Positions 49,553 through 61,200 of a DNA stretch of 64,000 bases are shown one piece after another. Source of the stretch: Ottelia alismoides (lineage: Eukaryota; Streptophyta; Magnoliopsida; Alismatales; Hydrocharitaceae); the NCBI GenBank assembly GCA_037367405.1, contig JAZKJV010000150.1, positions 1,054,001 to 1,118,000 on the forward strand. The letters run 5' to 3'. The number at the start of each line of letters is the position of its first letter. Position 1 is the stretch's first letter. The notes under the pieces are model-generated. The model was given only the letters and a program-made list of their open reading frames with translations, searched no databases and was not told the origin of the DNA. The position numbers and the translations under genes were made by a program.

Positions 49553-50973
49553 AATAGGAAAGGGAAACGACTTCATGAAGCATGTAACCTTACCTTCTTC
49601 ATGTTTATTTTTGGTCACTTTTTTTCTTTTTCTTTTTGAAAAATACCACCATTGATTTTCACAACTATATCCTTCTAATATGTCATTCAATATCGTTAAG
49701 AACAGAGACTCCTAGGTCCTCCATCCCGAACAGGTCGATTACAAAAATTCTAAGACCGTTAAAATTACCTGTTCTAAATGGGAGGCATATGAGTCTCTAT
49801 TTTTGAGAAAATTGGAATAACATATGAGGGGGATATAGTGATGAAAATCATGGTGGTATTTTCTAAAAAAATTAAAAAATGGTCAAAATGGACATTGTAG
49901 AGATATGTTTCTATATTTCTAAGTTTTATGTATTACTTTTTCTAATTTCTTTTCCTCTTGTCTGTTTTATGTAATTTTCCCATTGGCTTCTCCTTTATAT
50001 AAGAGAGGTCTCAAGGAATAAACAAGTCTCTTATTTTCTCGACATGGTATCAGATCGACGGTCCTATACCGGAGCTCTTGTACCTGAAACCCTTACCCTA
50101 GCCCTACCTCTAGCCTTCTCGTGCGGAGCCACTCGCACCCCCGAAAAAGCCGACCGCCGGCCGTCGCACGCAGGCTCGTCGCCCCCCTTGCAGTCAGACC
50201 CGCCTCCTGCGACCGCTCTGCCCGTCGCCCCTCCCCTGCGACCAGACCCCCACTTGTGGTTGTAGCCGCCAAAGCCGTCGCTGCAACAGGGACACCTTCT
50301 CCTTGATGGGGATGGTTGCTAATCGAGTCTATACATGCAACCAGCCTCCCTTATGTCCATGTAGACAAGTATTTCGTCAAGTCCATGATCCTTGTCTTCT
50401 TCGACCGGTAACATGTCAGAGAACAATATAAATATCCCCACCATGGCGCCTTTAAAGGTCCAATGCCCATAGTCAAGATGGATATGTCGAATTATGAGTG
50501 TGGGCCATACAGTTCATGAGCTTAATGGAGTCGATGGGTACGAATCATATTCTTATCGAGGAAGAGACGACAGAGAAGACATGGTTGTATACCTCAAGGG
50601 AGGTTGATGACGCATTTGCTCAGGTCTGGTTGTCTAGTACCTTGATACCAGATATTGCAAATGATGTCCTGCATCATCTCACTACCAAATCCATGTGGGA
50701 TATTCTTGCTGCCACTTATTTATAGGCCAAGAATGAGTCAGAAATTTTACAGCTTCAGCATGACATCTTCACAATAAAGCAGAATTGTCGACCTCTACAT
50801 GCTCATTATACTGCGTTGCTCGAGATGTTTGAGAAACTTCATAGCTTCATGCCTCTCACGGCTACTCCAGAGCAATTGAAGACATATCAGAATGCTACGA
50901 TGATTGGAGTCTTCATGGCCTCTCTTGACTCACAATATCAGGCTACTTCCTCACAAATATTGGCTGATGCTAC
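49553..50973 (+). repeat. Chimeric tandem unit 5, cut by the Athila insertion
   Basis: Same order (foldback arms, LTR, leader, gag) with the shared TAG at 50723-50725. It stops abruptly within ATT-free gag codons at GCTGATGCTAC (50973), where other units continue CATTCCTCCC. The Athila LTR starts at the next base. The preceding GA run is the longest of the array. Confidence 0.92.
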
Positions 50974-51905
50974 TGATGAATACCCATTCATCACTCTTTA
51001 TTCTTATATTTTAGCTACAAAAACCTATGCAAATGCATGTAGATATGTGTAAATAGTAATAATTAGCAAAAGCATGCATGTTTGTAAATACTTATAATTA
51101 GCATGTTTTTGTGCAAAAATAAAAGAATAAAGATTAAAAAGAAAAAGAGGGAAATATTTAGAATAAATATTGAGCAACCTAACCCAAGGGAGGGCTCAGC
51201 ATGGGCCTGACCGCATAAAAGCCAAGTAGAGGGAGATAGGGGCTCATATGTGTAAATATTTATGTACATAAATAAAATACATATTTTCCTCACACAAAAA
51301 TATTTTGTAAATATTTGTACATATTTATACACTATTAAAAACAAAATAAAAATCTAAAAATCAAAAATGCAAAAATACCCCTTCACCATGTACATAAGAC
51401 CATCATCCTCATAAATAAATTTATTTATTTTTAAAACTTTTTGTAAATATTCTATGGTATATATTGTGAATAAAATAAATACAAAGAAACAAAACAAAAA
51501 TCAAATAAAAATAGCAAAAATTAAAATAACAAAAATATATTGTATATATACCATGTATATAGTGTACATAACTAATTATTTCCCCTATGTATATAAATAA
51601 TAAAAATAAAAATAGCTTTTTATTCCTCATTTTATGCTATAAATAAATAAAATATAAAATAGGAATAAAAATGTATAAAAATAACTAATTAAAAATCAAA
51701 ATTAAAGACCCTATATTGTATATATACCTATATATAGACCTATTATGTAAATACCTCATTTTTATTTCCAAAAATTAATTAAAATTCACAAAAAAATAGA
51801 AAAAATTAAAACAAACATTTTTTATGTTTTGAGTTTTTCATGAATCGGCCATTTCCTATTTTATTTTGAATTTCCAAGCTATTTATGACGTGGCCCTTCC
51901 TGATT

Positions 51906-52010
51906 GGTCCACGGGGGATGTTGACCCCCTGGTCAACTACCCCCTGTGGACCACTTCACACGGGTCGTGACGCCCGACCCGACTTCCCCGATTTTTCGCG
52001 TCACGACCCG
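51906..52010. promoter_or_regulatory. Two inverted repeats in the Athila U3 region
   Basis: Arms 51906-51926 and 51931-51952 (GGTCCACGGGGGATGTTGACC against the complement of its partner, a few mismatches) form a hairpin. Directly downstream, CGGGTCGTGACGC (51961-51973) and GCGTCACGACCCG (51998-52010) are a perfect 13-bp inverted repeat. It contains two opposed TGACG cores, the known binding core of plant TGA-type bZIP factors. Both sit 130-230 bp upstream of the LTR TATA box. Confidence 0.7.
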
Positions 52011-52138
52011 GCCCCCAAATACGCAACTCTCGAGCTCCGATCATGCCCCATGCATCCGGGAACCTCGCCCGATTCCTCGCCTAGGGGTCCGTGCTTCATC
52101 GAGCCGGACCCAACCCCTTCTTCCCGGACCTGCACCCA

Positions 52139-52145
52139 TATATAA
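52139..52145 (+). promoter_or_regulatory. TATA box of the Athila LTR
   Basis: TATATAA in a GC-rich context, followed by a CT-rich stretch suited to transcription start about 25-30 bp downstream (near 52170). It divides U3 from R. Confidence 0.65.
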
Positions 52146-54613
52146 CCTGAGCTCAGCCGCCTCCTTTCTCCATCTTTGGCTCGCCACTCTCATTCCCGTG
52201 ACCTCCATTGCAATCACCGAGGTGACAGCTCGCGTTTGCCTTTGTCGCAGTGAGGAGGAGGTGGCCGGACCACTGATCCGGCAGCTTTGCGCCGCCGTGC
52301 TCCGCCGCTTGCAGGAGCTCGAGCCTCAGGCAGTGACAACCTTCGAGGCGACGACCGGGAGCTAGCTAAGCTCCAGCACAGTCTTCCGCACCACCCAGGT
52401 AGCCTTATAGCTCGCCCATTTCGTTTAATTTTAAGTTTCCCCCAAATCGAAGCTCCGTCGAGTTCCTTTGATTCCGGACATCTTGCGTATCTCCTCGATC
52501 ATCGGGACACACTATCACCTTCGCCATCCTTCGACGCACCTTCTACGCCCCTTCATTCAACCCAGCTCGCACCGGAGCTGGGGTTCGAGCTCCACCGTCC
52601 TCCGCTCGCCGGAGCTCACTCACCCCGACGCACCGTCCACCCTCACGCCGCTTCATCGGGTCGAGGCACTTTGCCCTCGACCCGCGAAGCTTCTAGTTTA
52701 CTTTCCAGGTCAAGAGGAGGCCATCTGAGGCCCCCTCACATCCAGGCCAGGAGCTCGACTCCATCGACCTCGCCGGAGCCCCTCCAGGGCTCGGCTGGGC
52801 CATCGGAGGCCTCCACCAGCTGCGGGACTTCACCGCGTATCTGTTCCGATACCCAGAGGCAGCTGAGGAGGACTACTGCACGCGCACGAGGCCGGCGAAC
52901 TTCGCCGGCCACCTGTTCTTCCAGTATCCTCCACCACCGTCCGATCGTCCCCCGCTCCAGTTTCAATCGTCACCGTCCATCCTTCGAGGAGCAGATACCG
53001 TTGATCGATTTGAGGGTAGATCCGGACCGTTGGAGCAGAGATAGGGAACCACCAGCACCTGCCAGCCGTCAGATCATCCACGTGGCCACCTCTGCGCCGT
53101 CGATTAGGCTCAAGTGCGGACGAAGAGAGGCGCCATCCACCTGCACCGTCAGATCATCTACGTGGCGCAAATCCAGCCATCGACGTATTAAGGGGTAATT
53201 TACTTAGGGCCCCCTCTTAGTTTTTGTTTTCAGTCCTAGTCCTGTAAATATTTTAGTCCTTTTATTTACGTAGGGTAAATTGCACATTGGACCTCGTGCT
53301 TGTTTAGTTTTGCATTTATGCCCCTGTGTATGTGAGCCACGTGCGTCGTCACGTGTATTTCTAGTTTATTTGCAATACTTAGCCTGTAGTTCTGATGGGT
53401 TTATGAATGAATGAATACTTTCTGGTATTTGCATATCTACCCCTGTGAATGTTTTATTTCCACATGTGCTGATTTTAGTGGGTAAATTGCATAACCGTCC
53501 CTGGACTTTTTGGTACGAGTTACCAAAAGGTCCTAGGACTTGGTTTTTATTACCAGAAGGTCCCTGAGTGCCCCAGGCACGCGCCACGCGCGTGACTTGC
53601 TGGGTTATTTGCACCTGGACCCCCAGAGTTTTGGGTATTTGCACTTAAGTCCCTGTGCACTGTGCCCTCTTCTTGATTTTGAATAAAATATCAAACCACC
53701 TCCAAATTCGATGAAAATTTGACACATGGCTCCTGCCATGTTGTTGGATTTTTGAGAATTTTTGAGGACAATTTTGATTTTATTTGGTATTTTTAAAAAA
53801 TCAAAAACATCTATTTTAGCTACTGTCTAGGTTTAAAAATCCCAAAAAAATATAAAAACACCCCCAAAAATTCTAAAAAAATTAGGTTCTGTTTCTTGTG
53901 TGTTTCTTGCTTTTCTAGCCAATTTTGGCTATTTTTCATTGAGCAAAAACCCTAAAAATCTAAAAACATCTAAAAACTCATAAAAAATATAATAAATAAT
54001 CTAAAAATCTAAAAACAATAATTTTGGTGCCCAAATTTTCCTTGTCTTCTCTAGTATACAGGAAAATTACCTCCGGGTTCCTTTGAGATCCTTAAATATT
54101 TTATTTTTGGATTTTGGGCCTGGCTGGACAGTACCTTACCTTTTTAGCACTGTTTGATTTTTAGAAAATAAAATACACCTTATAAAAATCCCAAAAATTC
54201 ACCAAAAACACTTAAAAACCTAAAAAACATAAAAACAATTTTTCTTGAATTTTTGCTTGATTTTTGGTGCTTTAAATAAATTGCTCAAGTGTGCTTTTAT
54301 TTGCTTTCTTTTATTTTCTCATTATATTAAAAATCCAAAAAAATATAAAAATTATTAAAAACCACTAAAAACATTTTCTTTTAGTTTATTTTCATTTTTA
54401 CTACTTCGTAGGCCCTAAGCCAACCCGTGCTCCTTGTGTTCGACCCTGGGTGCTATACCAGGTTAATCTCATAGCTAGGCCGCTTTCTTTTGTGCTTGAT
54501 TGATTTATTTGCTTGAGTGGTCTGATTTTTCTTGATTGAGTGACTCTGAGTGATAGAGGTCACAACGACCTATTTTGTACCTTTACCTCGTCCGCTCGGG
54601 TCGCTTATCAGAA

Positions 54614-54631
54614 TGGCGCCGTTGCCGGGGA
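54614..54631 (+). other. Athila primer-binding site (tRNA-Asp type)
   Basis: TGGCGCCGTTGCCGGGG is complementary to the 3' end of tRNA-Asp and is the standard minus-strand primer site of Athila/Tat elements. It lies 3 bp after the LTR end. Confidence 0.9.
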
Positions 54632-56131
54632 GCACGGCTTAGTAGTATTTTTGTCATTATTTTTCGTTTTTCGTTTCGCGGTTTTTCGCGGCTCTTTGGA
54701 GTCCGCGGCTTTTCGCGGCTTTTGTATCTAGTTTCTTTTTGTTTTATTTTGATTTTCTTTTATTTTTATTTTTGTTTTATATTGTGTGTTTATTTTATTT
54801 TTCATTTTTGCATATATACCCCGACTTGTATTTTCATTTCTTTTTCTTTTCATTTAATTATTTTTTATTGGTCTGACCACTCTTCTTTTCTCTGTCTTGC
54901 GAGGGCCCGAGGACCGCGGAGGCGACTTTCGAGGAGCCGGAGCAGCCGAGGAACTTGGAGGCGGCTTATTTCTCTACGAAGCCGCAGGAGAGAGCGAGAG
55001 AGAGAGTTGAGTAGGTGAGGTATTAGGATAGAATTTCCATTTATTCATCATTATTGTAATAATACAGGGACTTGAACTCTTGGACTTGGACTTGTGACCG
55101 TAGCAGGTCTGTTTCGCCGAGCACCGGTGTGCTTGGGGGACCCATTAGGACCTCGCGGTTTTTCGCGGTTTTTCGCGGCTTTACTTTTTCTTTCTTACTG
55201 TCATTTTCTGGTTTTCTTCGCGGTTTTTGTCGAGCCCCTAGATTTAGGACTTTCTGGTGATTGTGACGTAATTAAGTAGGATCCACACACCTTAATTGCA
55301 TATCTGTTCCTATAGATCGTAATTGGACCTACTTAAAATAAATAATAAAAATAACCGACTCGCTAGCCTCCGTAGCCTACATGCCGTAGCTCGTCCTGTA
55401 AAGCGCTTACTCCTACCCCCGATTTGTCGGGCAGGGGAGGGACGGGCCAAGACCGGACCCTTTGGCTTGGAGGTCGGTGACCGGTTAGACGGTTCTTCGC
55501 TAGAAGTTGCTCGTCTAGGACCCGGCTTCCCGCTGCATCATTTAGCTTAGTTTAAATTCTGTCTTTATTTTATGCGCGGATCATTTTGCATGTAGAGAGC
55601 TGGAGCAAGGTACGCATTTCTGACTTTGCATGCATCATTGATTTCTCGTGCATCGGCTTTTTCAACTTCTCCCCCCTGTTTTGGACTTAATAATCAGGAG
55701 AATCGAAAAATTCGTTAGGCGATTTGTTTGCTTTGAAAAATACCTAAAAAGTGAAACCATAAAATTGGGACTGCTAAGATTATTGACCTTAAAACTCGCT
55801 CACCCTAAAAATTCTGTCTTGGGGAGAGCAACCCCCTCATTGCTTGGTTTGTATGTGCGAGAGAGTGACCCGCACCCTAGGTAGAGCCCCCCGTTGCTAA
55901 ACCCGACTGATTACCGACTCTTCCGTGCGGGCCAGTCGGTTGGGGTTAGCAGCGGATATCCCAACAGGTCACGTAAGCGCTCTGATATCTTGAGTGTTCA
56001 CCAAAATAAAATCGACAAGATAATTTGACCGAACTTTCACGGTCTTCAGCTCGCGTTGCGTTGGTGAACCGGGGGTTTGTTTTTAGATCATAATTTTTCC
56101 AGATCTCATCCGCCCTACTCGCCAGATCAAG
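54632..56131 (+). other. Athila untranslated leader
   Basis: 1.5 kb without a recognisable domain. Two places have repeated TTTTTCGCGG/TTTCGCGGC words (about 54665-54720 and 55158-55215). It includes an AGAGAGAGA tract near 54990. Long leaders are normal for Athila elements and usually carry packaging signals, but none can be identified here. Confidence 0.6.
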
Positions 56132-58226
56132 ATGATGGGTAGACGATCTCTTAGGCAGCCTCTGGCTGCACCGCTTTCGGGCGCGTCTACCTCATCATCT
56201 AGGTTGGCTCGCGAGAGCTCAGACCCTCTCTCTGAGCCCGAGTACGACTCCACCCTGTTCCCCCTCGATCCCCTTTCTGATATACCCGAGAGACACGAGC
56301 CCGAGGAGAGATTGATACATTTGACAGCACCTGAGTTGGGCTCATTTGATTTTGCAGACGTCGAGATGGCCGGAGCAGGCAGTTCTGATGATCACTCCCG
56401 TCGACCAGAGCACATTGTATTAGACCAGGGAGCGATCAACTCCACCCTGATCGCATCACTCGATACAGTCCAGCAGCAGCTCTGCGATCAGGGAGCATTC
56501 ATGATGGAGATGAGGAGAGAGTTGGAGAGGCTCAGAGCAGAGAGAGACTAGCAGAGCGAGCCCGAGGAGATCCCGGATGCAGATGCACAGGCACGAGCCG
56601 CAGCAGCAGCAGCAGCAGCCGCGGCCGCCGCCGCAGCGGCAGCAGTCGCAGGAGGAGCAGGACCACCTAGACCGATGCGGGAGTTGCACAAACCCCGGAT
56701 CTACACTGATGCACCATTGGGTTGTGGTTCCGGCTATCGTGGGGGATTTGAAGTTCCCCCCGAACACCTTGCAGATGCTTCCTCGGTTCCATGGACTTGC
56801 TACAGAGGAGCCCCACCTCCACCTCCAGGAGTTTTTGATGATATGCAGCACTGTCCACGACAGACATGTGGACCAGGACACGATCAGGATGATCGCCTTC
56901 CCCTTTTCACTGGCAGATAGAGCAGCCACTTGGCTGAAGCACTTGGGGAGGTTTGTCTATACCTGGGAGCAGCTCCGCACCGAGTACTTGAACAAGTACT
57001 ATCCACTCGGGCGGACGAATGCAGCGAGGGCCCTGATCAGCAACTTCTCCATGTTCCCCAACGAGCAGTTTCACGAGGCTTGGGAGAGGTTCACAGAGCT
57101 CCTGGACAGATGCCCGCACCACGACATTACGAAGCCGAACTTAGTTCAGAGCTTCTTCAGCGGGTTGTCACCAGAGCTACAGGGCCTGGTGAATGCTTCT
57201 TGTGGAGGGTCCTACTTCGCCAAGGACCACGACCAGGTCTGGGCTATTTTTGAGGAGATGGCAGAGAACTACATGGTGATGTCCCAGACCCGGCTCTACA
57301 CTCAGAAGACCCAGCCACATCAGCCAGGACTCGTGCAGTACCAGAGGATAGCACGGGTAGATGCAGGTCCTTCCAGTTCATCCGCAGCAGCAACAGCAGC
57401 AGAGTCATCAGCTGCGGACATGGGTATCATCAGCGAGAAGTTGGACCGCATGGAGCTGATCGAGAAGAAGCAGTGCCAGAGTATCACGCAGATGGAGCAG
57501 ATGGCACAGGTCTTGAGCGACATGAAGACACAGCTCATGTGTCTCCAGGAGGCACAGACGGCTTCTCAGCCCCGTCTTCAGTCGCGAGGCGACACCGGCA
57601 GCAGCAACAGCTCGTCCCAGCGCTCCAGCACTCCAGTGCAGCCTAGACAGGTTCACCTTGTACATGCGGAGCCGTACCCGCAGCCGCAGCCCACCTACCA
57701 GTCCCCACCATCTCCAGAGATGCAGATGGTGGTATACCAGCCGGACCAGCCTCTGGCAGTACTCCCGCCAGCCCCCTTTGATGCCGAGCCGTTGATGGAT
57801 GTCAACGGGATTTGGTACGACCGTCCCCAGCCTGGGATCCGACGAGACCATCCCGGATTCAGGTGGGGGAGTGGTGGTGGTGCCCAGCCCCAGCAGCAGC
57901 CGTCAGGACAGGGAGGGCAGTACTCCCATCAGAGAGACCAGCACCAGCCGCAGCAGCAACCCCCAGCATATCAACAGCAGTCATCCTATGGTCCTCGTCC
58001 CTATCAGCAGCAGGGGCAGTCTTGGAGACGTGAGCAACAGGCTCACCAGGGATACCAGCAACACCCTCCATCCTACCCCTCTTACCCACCACAGCAGTTC
58101 CAGCAGCCTCACCCACAGAGAGGCCACCCGTCGGGCTCCCACGAGAGCCCCGCCTTGGATGATATTACCCGCCTCCTCACGGATCAGCAGGCTACATTCC
58201 GACAGGAGATGGATGAGTTCCGCTAG
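56132..58226 (+). pseudogene. Athila gag, interrupted by TAG stops and one frameshift
   Basis: Start MMGRRSLRQPLAAPL at 56132. The first frame reads 139 codons to TAG (56549-56551) and continues in frame through an Ala-rich run (CAG repeats) and MRELHKPRIYTDAPLGC. At about 56716-56727 a one-base shift moves it to the frame of VVPAIVGDLKFPPNTL. From there 500 codons are open: the Retrotrans_gag domain (FHGLATEEPHLHLQEF, ATWLKHLGRFVYTWEQL, EAWERFTELLDRCPHHDITK, FFSGLSPELQGLVNASCGG), a coiled-coil-like segment, and a Gln/Gly/Tyr/Pro-rich tail of about 150 residues. The frame ends at TAG (58224-58226) and is in the same frame as pol two codons later. No zinc knuckle is visible. Gag forms the virus-like particle that encloses the element's RNA. 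Confidence 0.88.
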
Positions 58227-58229
58227 GAG

Positions 58230-61200
58230 ATGCGAGACCTGGTGAGAGGGAAGGCCGCCATACCAGCCCAGATAGAGCCCAATCCGAACAGCCTCAAGAG
58301 GAAGTCTGAGCAGTTAGTACCTACTGAGTTAGCCACTCCTAGTGACCCATTTGATGATACTTCTTTGGATCTATTTGATGCTGATTTTGTCACACTTAGG
58401 AGCGGTAGGACCCCAGCAGGCGGCGGCGCCTCATCTGAGCACCATCCCGAGGCGCCACAGGAGGAGGAGGAGAGCGGTACTGAGGCCGCTCCAGATGATG
58501 ACGGTGGCACTGAGGCCACCAAGGATGCTGATCCACCCGGCGGTACTGAGGTCGCCGCTTCACCAGATCTAGGAGGTGGTACTGAGGCCACCCATTCAGC
58601 CGAGCCAGCCAGCGGTACTGATGCCGCACAACGTCTACCTTCAGCAGCAGCAGAGCAGCCAGCCCGTGGTGGTACTGAGGCCACCGGTGTTTGTAGAGAC
58701 AGAGATGTTGTTTTTCCTCATGTTCATGTATCTCGGAACTCTGCTATTAATAAAGGAAAAGGTTTACTTTCTTCTGGTCCCACTGTGGTGCATGATGTAT
58801 GTGTGGATCCGGTCCTTGAACCGTCTAGACCTTTTCCTAGTCCTTCATCTGAGAAGGACCCAGTGATCCCCTTCCCTAGAGCCCTTCAGATGGGGAGGGG
58901 GAAGAAAAATGATCCAAAAAAGAGAGAGCTTGAGGAGTTCAGCCGGAGCATGATTGACCGATCCCATATCCAGCTGACCCTCCAGGAGGCTTTGCAGCAC
59001 ATCCCCCTTCTCCAGCGATCTTTGAGAGAGAGGACTACAGTTAGGAGGAGGAGGAGGAACCACACTTCAGAGATACATGCGCTGACCAAAGCCACGTGCT
59101 TTGCGATCCAGAACCGACTGCCAGCCAAGAGGCCAGATTCAGGGGCCCCGTATGTCAGATGCCAGATTAGTGAGCAGTGGTTCGACCGTACTCTTCTAGA
59201 TAGCGGATCGTCGATTAACCTTCTTCCGGCAGCCCTTCTCGACCACTTCGAGTTGGGCACTCTTCGACAGAGCAGGACAGTCCTTCAGTTCGCTGATCGA
59301 TCTGTCAAGAGGCCGAAGGGGTTATTACGAGACGTTATCGTCACGATTCAGGGCCTGCAATTCCCCGTGGACTTCGTAGTGTTGGACATGGAGATCCCTG
59401 AGTCAGTGGCCGATACCCCCATCATCCTTGGTCGTCCGTTCTTGGCCACAGCCAAGGCGGTGACTGATCATGATAGCGGGAAGGTGTGCTTTCGCGTCCA
59501 GGGCGAGAGTATACAAATAGAGACGGTCGAGGACTATAGAGCCAGATTCAGATCCCGCTCAGATGCGAGTACAGACTCAGAGCAGCTGACAGACGCAGAG
59601 CCAGACATCCACCAGGACTGTGATTTTGTGATCACAGATGATGAGGCAGCTTGGGCAGACCTTGAGACACAGACCACCCTCTCACTTTCAGACACAGCTG
59701 ATGCAGAGATGACAGCAGAGGAGAGTCTGGAGAGCACAGACCTGGTTCAGGATACCATTGAGGCAGCAGAGCCGGTCCTTGATCGCAGCACGATGATTAG
59801 TGATGGTGGTGCTGAAGCCACCTTGATTTCCGGTGGTACTGATGCCACCGTTTCTGATGCAGATCCCTCGGATTCAGAGTCTGATTGGGCCGATTGCTAT
59901 GATCAGATGCCAGACCTGAGTCCGTCTGAGCCTATTGATGAGGAGGAGGTAGATGCAGAGCCGAGCAGAGACAGTACAGTTGAGCCGCCTTCTCCCGATC
60001 CAGTTTGCGAGAGTATGCTTTCACTTTCCCAGGCAGATTTGGCCGACCTTGCAGCTTTCACTCAGTTTCTTCCACAGCCAGATTTGCCGGCACCCAGCAT
60101 TCCAGAGCTGAAGCCGCTCCCTACTTCGCTGAAGTATCGATTCCTTGCGGGCGATCCAGAGATGTACCCAGTCATCATCTCCGCCGAGTTGACTGGAGAG
60201 CAGGAATCCCGTTTGATGGGGGTTCTTGAAAAGAACCGCAAGGCGATCGGATGGAGCGTAGCAGATCTCCATGGGATTAGTCCATCAGTGTGCTCCCACC
60301 ATATCTATCTCGAGGAAGGGGCGAAGCCGTCGCGTGAGTTCCAGCGGCGTCTGAACCCCAACCTGAGAGAGGTTGTGATGAAGGAAATATCAAAGTGGTG
60401 GGGTGCAGGTTTTATTTATCCCATTTCCGACTCCAAGTGGGTCAACCCCTTGCATGTGGTACCCAAGAAGACGGGCATCACGACTGTGATCAGTGAGTCG
60501 GGAAAGGAGATTGCTACACGAGTACCCACCTCATGGAGGGTTTGTGTTGACTACAGGAGACTCAACCAAGCCACCAAGAAGGACCATTTCCCCCTGCCTT
60601 TTATTGACCAGATTATTGAGAGACTGGCAGGGAAGAGCCATTATTGCTTCCTGGATGGGTACTCGGGCTACAACCAAGTGGCCATCGCTCCTGAGGATCA
60701 GGAAAAGACCACCTTTACCTGTCCCTTCGGCACATACGCTTTTCGACGCATGCCATTTGGGCTATGCAACGCCCCTGCGACTTTTCAGAGGTGCATGCTG
60801 TCGATCTTCGCGGACATGGTAGGGGAGTGCTTGGAGGTCTTCATGGATGATTTCTCGATCTACGGCGACGGATTTGATTCTTGTCTTGACTGCCTAGATC
60901 GAGTACTTCAGCGATGTATTGAGTATCATTTGGTGCTATCTTGGGAGAAGAGTCACTTCATGGTGACTCAAGGGACGGTGCTTGGCCACATAATCTCCAA
61001 CAGGGGCATGGAGGTTGATCCGGCCAAGGTTGATGTCATTAGAAAACTCGCACCGCCGTCCAACTTGAGGCAGTTACGGTCATTTCTGGGGCACGTTGGA
61101 TTTTATAGGAGATTTATTCAGGATTTCAGCAGGATTGCCCGGCCGTTGACTGACCTCTTGACGAAAGACACCGAGTTCCTTGTCGATGACAAGTGCCTTT

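Larger units (their letters stand above)
50974..54610 (+). repeat. 5' LTR of the Athila element
   Basis: 3637 bp, beginning TGATGAATACCC and ending TCGCTTATCA, 3 bp before the primer site. The first ~870 bp are AT-rich. A GC-rich segment at 51885-53200 holds the promoter elements and a run of coding-like but domain-free open frames (52287-53198 is 303 codons of Ser/Pro/Arg-rich sequence). The last 1.2 kb is AT-rich with many CTAAAAA/TAAAAACC runs. The matching 3' LTR is not in the window, so the LTR length rests on the unit-5 breakpoint and the primer site. Confidence 0.85.

Noticed and set aside
52287..53198. 303-codon open frame inside the Athila 5' LTR
   Set aside because: Ser/Pro/Arg-rich with no domain, located in the GC-rich promoter/R region where stops are rare by composition. 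Considered as an LTR-encoded or captured gene but not supported.
57408..58684. Antisense open frames over Athila gag and pol
   Set aside because: Mirror the CAG/CTG-rich sense codons; no domain, and the sense frame is convincing.
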